Assembly (NCBI RefSeq): GCF_000378245.1
Contig: NZ_KB899496.1
Location: 186,001-250,000, forward strand
DNA from: Aromatoleum toluclasticum ATCC 700605
GTDB lineage: Bacteria; Pseudomonadota; Gammaproteobacteria; Burkholderiales; Rhodocyclaceae
Direction: 5' to 3'
DNA: 64,000 nt
Translations under genes and position numbers: made by a program
Shown: piece after piece, positions 9,155 through 16,128 of the stretch
Layout of the letters: the number at the start of each line of letters is the position of its first letter
How positions within the stretch are numbered: the stretch's first letter is position 1
Notes under the pieces: generated by a model
Told to the model about the DNA's origin: nothing
Databases searched by the model: none
What the model saw: only the letters and a program-made list of their open reading frames with translations

Positions 9155-9496
9155 ATGGGATTGAACGCCGAGTATTCGACGGAAGCGCCGGACCGCAGGG
9201 AGATCGATGCGTTGAGGGACGCGACGGTGCTGGAATTCGGCACGGGATGGTGCGGTTTCTGCCGTGGTGCGCAACCGCTGATCGCGGAAGCCTTCGCGGC
9301 CTTTCCGCAGGTCCGTCACCTGAAGATCGAGGACGGCCCCGGCCGGCCGCTGGGGCGCTCGTTCCGCGTGAAGCTGTGGCCGACGCTGGTGTTCCTGCGC
9401 GACGGCGTCGAAGTCGCGCGCATCGTCCGCCCCGGCAGCGCCGCGGAAATCGCTGCGGCGCTGCACGTGCTCGGAGCGGCGTCGGCGACCGATTAG
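9155..9496 (+). CDS. thioredoxin-like protein with WCGFC active site
   Basis: A 113-residue cytoplasmic thioredoxin-fold protein. The redox motif WCGFC (Cys33, Cys36) follows the strand TVLEFGTG, and the conserved cis-Pro strand is present as LWPTLVFLRDG. The usual thioredoxin WCGPC is altered, which commonly shifts redox potential. The ATG at 9155 is chosen over an upstream TTG because GGAG at 9144-9147 is well spaced for it. It follows the amino-acid dehydrogenase gene closely and may be co-transcribed. No signal peptide is seen. Confidence 0.85.
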   Translation: MGLNAEYSTEAPDRREIDALRDATVLEFGTGWCGFCRGAQPLIAEAFAAFPQVRHLKIEDGPGRPLGRSFRVKLWPTLVFLRDGVEVARIVRPGSAAEIAAALHVLGAASATD

Positions 9497-9523
9497 ATCA
9501 AGGCGGCAATCGACCGACTTCCT

Positions 9524-9584
9524 CCGTCCGCCCTGAGCTTGTCGAAGGGTATTGGCAGGGCTTCGACAGGCTCAGCCCGAACGG
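9524..9584. repeat. palindromic intergenic repeat (REP-like)
   Basis: Two 24-bp arms (9524-9547 and 9561-9584) are inverted and match at about 20 of 24 positions; the core reads CTGAGC(T/C)TGTCGAAG. From general knowledge, sequences with this GAGCTTGTCGAAG / CTTCGACAGGCTCA core recur as dispersed hairpins in many proteobacterial genomes. It lies between convergent genes, where it may also act as a transcriptional stop. Confidence 0.7.
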
Positions 9585-9637
9585 TATTTCGTTGCCGGGT
9601 TGATAGCCCGATCGAGGGGCCGGATCGCCTACGGTGA

Positions 9638-10531
9638 TCAGCGGCCCGGGATGCGGAGGTCGATGCGGCCGTCGCGCATCGGCGGACACCAGTAATACCC
9701 GCCCGTCACTGGCCGGCTGAAGCGGAACAGCGCATCGACGATGCCGTCGTCCAGCCCCGCCATGCGGCGCAGTTGCGCTTCGAACGCGTCGAAGGAATGC
9801 CCGAAGGCCAGGAACACGAGTCCGGCCTGCGTACCGTCGGACCACGGCATCGAGCGCCGCAGCACGAAGGCTTCCGGATCGAAGCTCTCCTGCGCGGTGC
9901 GCTTCACGTGGGCGGATTCCGGCGCATCCTCCAGTTCCTCATTGTTGCTCTTGCGTCGGCCGATGATGTGATCCTGCTCGTTCCCCGGCAGACGTTCGAA
10001 GTGGTCGAGATCGTGCTGCCAGTGCTGGACAGCGGCGAAGCTTCCGCCCTGCAAGGGTTCGGCGCCGGTCGAGGCAAAGGCCACGGCGAGCGCGTCGTCG
10101 CCCTCGGGGTTTTCGGTGCCATCCTCATAGCCCGTGAGATCGAGCCCCTTGCCGTAGCGGAAGGCTTCCGTCGCCTGCACGAGGCGCAGGGCCGGCGCCA
10201 GGGCCGCCTCGATGCGGCGGCTGCGGTGCAACAGTTCGCCGCGATCGTCGCCGCGCAGCCAGCACCACAGGCCATGCTGGGTCGAGGGAATATCGACCGG
10301 GCTGCCGCTGAGGGTCGGGAAGGGCCGAAGGCCGTCAATACGGCCTCCCGCGGCGCGAACGAGCGCATCACCGAGGCCGACTATGGTCGCGTCGCCGTCG
10401 GCGAGGGGGGAGACCCGCCTCAGCGCGTCGGGCAGTTCGGTGATCGAGTCGAGGGCGAAGAACAGGTGGCGCGCAAGTGCAGGCACGCCCTGCATGATTC
10501 CGGGTTGATATCGGGTCTTCTCGGTGTTCAT
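9638..10531 (-). CDS. DyP-type heme peroxidase
   Basis: This 297-residue dye-decolorising peroxidase shows the family motif GYEDGTENPEG (GXXDG, catalytic Asp, about residue 140). The C-terminal half contains HDLDHFERLPGNEQDHIIGRRK and the FLAFGHSFDAFEAQL segment typical of YfeX-like, class P DyPs. No signal peptide is visible, so it is probably cytoplasmic or packaged in an encapsulin shell; no encapsulin gene is adjacent. The ATG at 10529-10531 gives the standard N-terminus MNTEKTRYQPGI. It is transcribed toward the thioredoxin-like gene. Confidence 0.92.
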   Translation of the reverse strand: MNTEKTRYQPGIMQGVPALARHLFFALDSITELPDALRRVSPLADGDATIVGLGDALVRAAGGRIDGLRPFPTLSGSPVDIPSTQHGLWCWLRGDDRGELLHRSRRIEAALAPALRLVQATEAFRYGKGLDLTGYEDGTENPEGDDALAVAFASTGAEPLQGGSFAAVQHWQHDLDHFERLPGNEQDHIIGRRKSNNEELEDAPESAHVKRTAQESFDPEAFVLRRSMPWSDGTQAGLVFLAFGHSFDAFEAQLRRMAGLDDGIVDALFRFSRPVTGGYYWCPPMRDGRIDLRIPGR

Positions 10532-10755
10532 GTCAGGTCCCCGTGGAGCATGGAAAGGAGGCGCAGTCCTGTGAGGGAAGCAGGTATGCGCAGGCAAACC
10601 ATGAGGGTAGCGCATTCGGCAGCCGGCCTGTAAGCGGGGCGAGGATACGCGGTATGTCCCCGATACGCTGCGGCGACTGCCTATCCATGCAGCACGGGTC
10701 GAATCTCCAATGGCGCGAAGGACTTGGGCGCGTCATCCAGCGGTGGCTCACAGGT

Positions 10756-10764
10756 TTATCCACA
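10756..10764 (+). promoter_or_regulatory. isolated DnaA-box match
   Basis: TTATCCACA, an exact match to the strong DnaA box consensus, lies in the 253-bp gap between the helicase stop and the DyP start. Only one perfect copy is seen, with no AT-rich unwinding region or dnaA/gyr/par genes, so it is not evidence for an origin. Confidence 0.3.
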
Positions 10765-10784
10765 GCCACTGGGGACAACTCGCC

Positions 10785-12878
10785 TCATTTCCACATCGCA
10801 CGCATCTTTTCCGCGAGGTCGAATGCGATGCGACGGGATTCCGCCGTCGGGCGTGGGGTGACGGCGGGCGGCGGCCAGGAGGCTTGCTCGAAGCTCCCGA
10901 GAATCCGGTTCGGGATGAAACGTGTGCGGCTCGCGTACACGTGGCGGTCTCCGTGCCCGGTCTGCTGCGACACGTGGAAGCGTTGCGGCACGATCAGGTC
11001 GAGCGCGTCCTTCGCGCGGGTCATCGCGACGTACAGCAGGCGGCGCTCTTCCTCGATCTCGCTGCTGCTGCCGGTTGCGAGGTCGGAGGGCAGGCAGCCG
11101 TCGACGGCATTCAGCAACGCCACGGCGGACCATTCCTGACCCTTCGCCGAGTGGATCGTCGACAGGATCAGGTAATCCTCGTCGAGCAGCGGAATGCCCG
11201 CTTCGTCGCTCGTCGCACTGGGCGGGTCGAGCGTGAGTTCGGTGAGGAAGCGTTCGAGGTTCGGGTAGGTCGCGGCGATCCGCGCGAGCTGTTCGATGTC
11301 GCCGGTGCGGATGGCGGCATCGTCGTACAGGCGTGCCATTTCGCCCGAATACCATTGGCAGATCGGTTCGAGGCTCGCAGGCCAGGTGGAGGCGGCGACC
11401 GATTCCAGCAGCCCTGCGAATGCGGTCCACGCGCCGCGCGCCGCGTCCGGGACGGGTTGCTCGGCGAGCAGGAGGCAGCCGGGTGCGGCATTGGCGATGT
11501 TGTCGAGCACCCGGCCAGCCGTCTTCGGGCCGATGCCGGTGTGAAGCTGGATGGCGCGGAAGCCGGATACGCGGTCGCGCGGGTTGATGGCCCAGCGCAG
11601 CACGGCCAAAACGTCCTTGACGTGGGCCGCCTCGAGAAACTTGAGCCCGCCGAACTTCACGAAGGGAATGTTGCGGCGGGTGAGCTCGACCTCGAGGCGG
11701 GCGCTGTGATGCGACGCGCGGAACAGCACGGCCTGCGACTTGAGGCGCATGCCTTCCTCGCGCCGTGCGAGCACGGATTCGACAACGCAGGCGGCCTGAT
11801 CCGCGTCGTCACGCACCGAGATCAGACGCGGCTTCTGCGCCCCGGTGCGTTCGGTCCACAAGTCCTTGGTGAAGCGCTCGCTTGCGAGCGCGATGACTGC
11901 GTTCGCCGCACCGAGGATGGACTGCGTCGAGCGGTAGTTGCGGTCGAGCGTGATCTGGTGCGCCGGCGGGTCGAAATGAGCGGGGAAATCGAGGATGTTC
12001 CGTACCGTGGCGCCGCGGAAGGCGTAGATGGCCTGCGCGTCGTCGCCGACGACCGTGAGGCCGCGTCCGTCGGGCTTCATTGCGAGCAGGATGGCGGCCT
12101 GCAGCCGGTTGGTGTCCTGGTACTCGTCCACGAGCACGTGGGAGAAGCGCGCGCCAATCTCCGCGGCGAGATCGGCGTCGGTGATCATCTGCGCCCAGTA
12201 GAGCAGGAGGTCGTCGTAGTCGAGGACCTGTTGCGCCTGCTTGGCCTCGACGTAGGCGAGAAAAAGGCGCTTGAGGTCGGCCTCCCATTCGCTGCACCAC
12301 GGGAACGACTGCTGCAGCACCTCGCCAAGCGGCGCCTGGGTATTGACCGCGGACGAGTAGATCGCGAGGCAGGTCCCCTTCATCGGGAAGCGCTTCGATT
12401 TCGCGGAGAGTCCCAGTTCGTGTCGCACGAGGTTGATCAGGTCGCCGGAGTCCTCGCGGTCGTGGATCGTGAAGCCCGGCTCCAGTCCGATGCGTCCGGC
12501 GAACTCGCGCAGCAGGCGGGCGCCGATGCCGTGGAAGGTCCCGGACCATTCGAGGGACGCACCGGCGAGCCGCGGACGGGATTTGGCCAACTGCGCGACG
12601 ATGCGCGACACGCGGCGGTTCATCTCCTCGGCCGCACGACGCGAAAAGGTCAGCAACAGGATGCGGCCGGGATCAGTGCCGCTGGCCAACAGGTGCGCGA
12701 CGCGGTGCGCGAGCGTGCTGGTCTTGCCGGAACCTGCCCCCGCGATCACCAGAAGCGGGTGATCGTGCTCGGGCGAATCGGGCTGCGTGCCGAACAGGAC
12801 GGCCGCACGCTGGGCCTCGTTGAGGTGATCCAGATAGGCGGGAAGTTCCGCGACCTCCGTCGCATTCGCCGCCTTCAT
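10785..12878 (-). CDS. UvrD/PcrA-like superfamily 1 DNA helicase (SOS-linked)
   Basis: This 697-residue ATP-dependent helicase has the Q-motif region (LNEAQRAAV), Walker A AGAGSGKT (about 48-55), LLTFSRRAAEEM, the DEYQDTN Walker B, the GDDAQAIYAFRGA motif, YRST, and the C-terminal IHSAKGQEW and LLYVAMTRAKD motifs. All SF1A motifs are intact. The ATG at 12876-12878 overlaps the upstream zinc-ribbon gene stop as ATGA, so the two are translationally coupled. A LexA-type box precedes that gene, so the pair is probably DNA-damage inducible. It is distinct enough from canonical UvrD/Rep that no symbol is given. Confidence 0.9.
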   Translation of the reverse strand: MKAANATEVAELPAYLDHLNEAQRAAVLFGTQPDSPEHDHPLLVIAGAGSGKTSTLAHRVAHLLASGTDPGRILLLTFSRRAAEEMNRRVSRIVAQLAKSRPRLAGASLEWSGTFHGIGARLLREFAGRIGLEPGFTIHDREDSGDLINLVRHELGLSAKSKRFPMKGTCLAIYSSAVNTQAPLGEVLQQSFPWCSEWEADLKRLFLAYVEAKQAQQVLDYDDLLLYWAQMITDADLAAEIGARFSHVLVDEYQDTNRLQAAILLAMKPDGRGLTVVGDDAQAIYAFRGATVRNILDFPAHFDPPAHQITLDRNYRSTQSILGAANAVIALASERFTKDLWTERTGAQKPRLISVRDDADQAACVVESVLARREEGMRLKSQAVLFRASHHSARLEVELTRRNIPFVKFGGLKFLEAAHVKDVLAVLRWAINPRDRVSGFRAIQLHTGIGPKTAGRVLDNIANAAPGCLLLAEQPVPDAARGAWTAFAGLLESVAASTWPASLEPICQWYSGEMARLYDDAAIRTGDIEQLARIAATYPNLERFLTELTLDPPSATSDEAGIPLLDEDYLILSTIHSAKGQEWSAVALLNAVDGCLPSDLATGSSSEIEEERRLLYVAMTRAKDALDLIVPQRFHVSQQTGHGDRHVYASRTRFIPNRILGSFEQASWPPPAVTPRPTAESRRIAFDLAEKMRAMWK

Positions 12879-13123
12879 CGGCACTCCGGCAGAACACCGG
12901 TTCCGGACGGGACTGGCCGGGCGCGAGCGCCCTCGACGTCACCATCGGCCGGGGAGGTGCGCTGCAGCCATGGGGGAATGCAGGGCATGTCGCGCAGCGC
13001 GAAGAACACCGCTTCGTCGCAGGCCGGACAGATGCGGTATTCCGCGAGATCGCTGTAAGCGCGCTCCATCGCGTGCGGATTAAGGGAGGCGTGGCAGTGG
13101 GGGCAAATGAATCGGGCAGGCAT
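12875..13123 (-). CDS. small zinc-ribbon protein coupled to the helicase
   Basis: An 82-residue protein with two CXXC knuckles: CPHC (residues 7-10) and CPAC (32-35), the standard arrangement of a zinc ribbon. The C-terminal half (about 50-82) is proline- and glycine-rich and probably disordered. Its stop overlaps the helicase start by 4 nt. A perfect TACTG-N10-CAGTA box sits 16-35 bp upstream of the ATG. Function is unknown; it could be a DNA- or protein-binding partner of the helicase. The short size would make it easy to miss, but its position between the SOS box and helicase supports it as real. Confidence 0.72.
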   Translation of the reverse strand: MPARFICPHCHASLNPHAMERAYSDLAEYRICPACDEAVFFALRDMPCIPPWLQRTSPADGDVEGARARPVPSGTGVLPECR

Positions 13124-13138
13124 GGCGTGATCCTTCGG

Positions 13139-13158
13139 TACTGAAACTATATACAGTA
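13139..13158 (-). promoter_or_regulatory. LexA-type SOS box
   Basis: The 20-bp site is TACTG-AAACTATATA-CAGTA, with both half-sites matching the TACTG-N10-CAGTA consensus of E. coli-type LexA boxes and an AT-rich centre. It lies immediately upstream of the zinc-ribbon/helicase operon on the minus strand. Repression by LexA and induction on DNA damage follow from established SOS knowledge. The position so close to the start codon suggests it overlaps the promoter or transcript start. Confidence 0.85.
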
Positions 13159-13234
13159 TTCAGCCGAATCGATCAAGCGCACGCAGGCCGGCCTCGAGTG
13201 CCTGCCGCCGTCGGCGTTCGAGATCGCGCCGGGC

Positions 13235-13402
13235 CACAGCCCGGGTTTCAAGGTCATCGCCGAGGGTATCGAGACGGAGGCACAACGCTGCTTCCTGCGC
13301 GACGAAGGATGCGACGAGGGGCAGGGTTACCTGTTCACGCGGCCCATGCCCGCCGATGATTTCGGAAAGTGGCTGCGGGCGCTCTCGACGCTTACGTCTT
13401 GA
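13235..13402 (+). pseudogene. C-terminal remnant of an EAL-domain (c-di-GMP phosphodiesterase) gene
   Basis: Fifty-five codons ending in TGA at 13400-13402 read as the end of an EAL domain: FKVIAEGIETEAQ, then GCDEGQGYLFTRPMP. These are the last two conserved blocks of the family. The catalytic EAL, DDFGTG and earlier blocks are absent, and sequence upstream of 13235 loses similarity in all frames. The fragment overlaps the convergent PatZ-like gene end by 11 bp. It appears to be debris from a deletion whose other end is now the SOS-box region. Confidence 0.7.
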
Positions 13403-16097
13403 CGGGCTGCTCCTGCAGCGTCAACAGCACGGCGAGGATTCCGGGTTCCTCCGATGCCTTGATCTTGAAGCCGAAGACCCTCAACAGCTTCAGCATCGGT
13501 TCGTTTTCGGCCATGACTTCACCGGCGAGTACCTGCAGGCCGCGTTCGCGGGCGTAGCGGATCACCTTCTTCAGCAGCGTCGAGCCGATTCCGTGGCCCT
13601 TCATGTCCGAGCGCACGAGGATGGAGAATTCGGCCGTGTGATTGTCCGGGTCGGCCACGGCACGCACCACGCCCAGCGTCTCCGGACGGCCGGAACTGTC
13701 GCGGCCGCTGGCGATGAAGGCCATTTCGCGGTCGTAGTCGATCTGCGTCAGGCGCGCCATCTCGCTGCGCGGCAGGGTTCCGACGTAGTGGAAGAAACGG
13801 AACAGGATGTCTTCCGGCGTCACGCGCGAGAGGAATTCGTAATGCGTGGCTTCGTCTTCCGGGCGGATGGGGCGCAGGACGATCTCGCGCCCGTCGCGCA
13901 GCTTGGCCGGTTCCGCAAGGTTTTCGGGGTAGGGGCGGATCGATAGCCGCTGGGGATTCGGCGGGGCCATCGACAGCTGGATGTGCGCATCGACTGCAAG
14001 AATCCCCTGCGCGTCGACAAACATCGGGTTGATGTCGAGCTCCTCGATCTCGGGGATGTCGACGACCAGCTGCGAAATCCGCGTCAGCATCTGGGCGATG
14101 CCGTCGCGATTGGCGGCCGGGTGATTGTGGTAGGCGTCGAGCAAGCCCGCGGCGCGGCAGCGGTTGATGAGATCGTGCGCGAGCGGCAGGTTGAGCGGTG
14201 GCAGTCCTATGGCGAGGTTGCGGTACACTTCCAGGCCCCGTCCGCCTTCGCCGAAAACGATCATCGGTCCGAACAGCGGATCGGTGACGACGCCGACGAT
14301 CAGTTGCCGCGTATGGGTGCGGGTTTCCATGGCCTGCACGGCGAAGCCGCTGATCCGCACGTCCGGCCGCGAGGCCGCGACGCGCACGAGCATGGCCTGG
14401 GCGGCCGACTCGGCGGCTTCCGGGGTTTCGAGATCGAGCGCGACGCCGCCGACTTCCCACTTGCGGCGGATGTCGCGGGACATGACCGTGACGGAGACGG
14501 GCGTGCCGAGTTCGGTGGCGATCGCGGAGACGTCCTGCGGCGTCGCCGCCAGATGGGTCTGGACGACCGGGATCTCGTAAGCCGCCAGGATGTGCTTGGC
14601 TTCGGGTTCGGTCAGGTGCGTACGCCCTTCGGCGATGGCCTTGCGCACCACGGTGCGTGCGCCTTCGACGTCGGGACGGAAGTTCTCCGAGGTGGAGGGC
14701 GGCGCCTGCATCAGCACTTCGCGCGTGTGCCGGTGATTGACCATGTGGAGGAAGGCGCGCGTGGCGTTTTCCGGCGTATCGAAGGTGGCGATGCCGGAAT
14801 CGGCAAACAGCTTGCGTTCGCCTGCGGAGGTCTCGTCGCCGATCCAGCACGTCAGGAGGTTGCCGCCGACGCTGCGGATCGTCTTGATCACCGATTCGGC
14901 GATCTCCATGCTGGGCGTGAGCGCGTTGGGCGTGTGGATCACCAGGATCGCGTCGCCGTCCTGTTCCTCACACAGGATCTTCAGCACGTCCTCGTAGCGT
15001 TTGGGCGGCGCATCGACGCGGATGGCGATGGGGTTGCGGCCGTTCCAGTCGGGCGGCAGCAGGCGGCGCAGGCGTGTGAGCGTGTTGGGATAAAGGTCGG
15101 GCAGCGCATAGCCGCCCAGATGCAGGCTGTCCTCGGCCATGATGCCGGCGCCGCCGCCATTGCTGACCACGATGAGACGGTCGCCGTGGATCGGGCGCGA
15201 GCGCACGACGGTCTCGACGGCGCCGAACAGCTCGTTGAGGTGGTCCACGCGCAGGATGCCGGCGCGGCGCAGCACCGCGTCGGCGACGTCGTCGCTGCCG
15301 ATCAGGCCCGGGCTGTCGAGGAAGAGCGGATCGCCGGTTCCCGGCGCGATGCGCTGCGCTCGTCCGGCCTTGATCGCCACCACCGGCTTGTTGCGCGCCG
15401 CCGCACGTGCGGCCGCCATGAAGCTGCGGCGTTCACGGATCGATTCGATGTACATCAGGATGGCGCGCGTGCCGGGATCGCTGCCGAGGAAATCGAGCAC
15501 TTCGCCGAAACCGATGTCGAGGGCCTCGCCGAGCGAAACGAAGTGCGAGAAGCCGATCTTCCGCGGCTGGGCCCAGTCGAGCACCATCGTGCCGACGGCG
15601 TCGGACTGCGAGACGAAGCCGATGTTGCCCGACAGCCCGCCGACCTGCGAGAAGGTCGCGTTCAGGCCCGCCTGCGGCACCATCACGCCGAGCGTGCTGC
15701 CCCCGAGGATGCGGATACCGTGCCGGCGGGCGATCTCAAGGATGGTCACGTCCAGCGGCCGCCCGTCCGTCCCCAGCGTGGTGCCGAGCTGGCTCGCCAT
15801 GACCATCGCCGCGCGCGTGCCGCGTTCGCCGAGCTGATCGAGGATGCCGGGAATGGCGGATGGCGGGGTGCAGATGATGGCGAGATCCGGCGTGCGCGGC
15901 AGGGCTGCGACGTTCGGGTAGGTCAGCACCCCGGCGACAGCGTCGCGCTTGGGGTTGACCGGCATGATCGCACCGCCGAATCCGCCGGCCAGCAGGTTGC
16001 GCATGACGACGCTGCCGATACGGCGGGGCCGGGCGCTGGCGCCGATCACGGCGATCGACTGCGGGTTGAAGAGGCTCTGCAGGTATCGGAAGCTCAT
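13392..16097 (-). CDS. PatZ-like protein: ADP-forming acyl-CoA synthetase domains fused to a GNAT acetyltransferase
   Basis: This 901-residue protein has a CoA-binding Rossmann domain at the N-terminus (SIAVIGAS ... MPVNPKRD), succinyl-CoA-ligase-like domains, an ATP-grasp region (about 480-690) and a C-terminal GNAT domain (about 735-895; VVRAVADPDNHTAEFSILVRSDMKGHGIGSTLL, split around the acetyl-CoA-binding loop). The order matches E. coli PatZ/Pka and Salmonella Pat, which acetylate lysines, for example on acetyl-CoA synthetase. In the segment where ADP-forming synthetases have a phosphorylated SHTG histidine, this protein reads PGTGDPLFLDSPGL, with no His, as expected for a regulatory acetyltransferase. 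It lies 31 bp downstream of ovoA and may share its transcript. Confidence 0.88.
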   Translation of the reverse strand: MSFRYLQSLFNPQSIAVIGASARPRRIGSVVMRNLLAGGFGGAIMPVNPKRDAVAGVLTYPNVAALPRTPDLAIICTPPSAIPGILDQLGERGTRAAMVMASQLGTTLGTDGRPLDVTILEIARRHGIRILGGSTLGVMVPQAGLNATFSQVGGLSGNIGFVSQSDAVGTMVLDWAQPRKIGFSHFVSLGEALDIGFGEVLDFLGSDPGTRAILMYIESIRERRSFMAAARAAARNKPVVAIKAGRAQRIAPGTGDPLFLDSPGLIGSDDVADAVLRRAGILRVDHLNELFGAVETVVRSRPIHGDRLIVVSNGGGAGIMAEDSLHLGGYALPDLYPNTLTRLRRLLPPDWNGRNPIAIRVDAPPKRYEDVLKILCEEQDGDAILVIHTPNALTPSMEIAESVIKTIRSVGGNLLTCWIGDETSAGERKLFADSGIATFDTPENATRAFLHMVNHRHTREVLMQAPPSTSENFRPDVEGARTVVRKAIAEGRTHLTEPEAKHILAAYEIPVVQTHLAATPQDVSAIATELGTPVSVTVMSRDIRRKWEVGGVALDLETPEAAESAAQAMLVRVAASRPDVRISGFAVQAMETRTHTRQLIVGVVTDPLFGPMIVFGEGGRGLEVYRNLAIGLPPLNLPLAHDLINRCRAAGLLDAYHNHPAANRDGIAQMLTRISQLVVDIPEIEELDINPMFVDAQGILAVDAHIQLSMAPPNPQRLSIRPYPENLAEPAKLRDGREIVLRPIRPEDEATHYEFLSRVTPEDILFRFFHYVGTLPRSEMARLTQIDYDREMAFIASGRDSSGRPETLGVVRAVADPDNHTAEFSILVRSDMKGHGIGSTLLKKVIRYARERGLQVLAGEVMAENEPMLKLLRVFGFKIKASEEPGILAVLLTLQEQPVKT

Positions 16098-16128
16098 GGT
16101 CTGGGAGGTAGGGATTGCTCGGTGGAGG

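Noticed and set aside
9524-9584. CRISPR repeat or insertion-sequence end
   Set aside because: Only one palindrome without spacers, direct repeats or a transposase; it fits a dispersed REP-like hairpin better.
10756-10764. Replication origin suggested by a perfect DnaA box
   Set aside because: A single box with no cluster, no AT-rich unwinding element and no dnaA, gyrB or parAB genes; chance or minor regulatory site is more likely.
10710-13058. Long plus-strand open frame opposite the helicase
   Set aside because: Shadow of the helicase gene; the helicase motifs on the minus strand are complete and this frame has no recognisable features.
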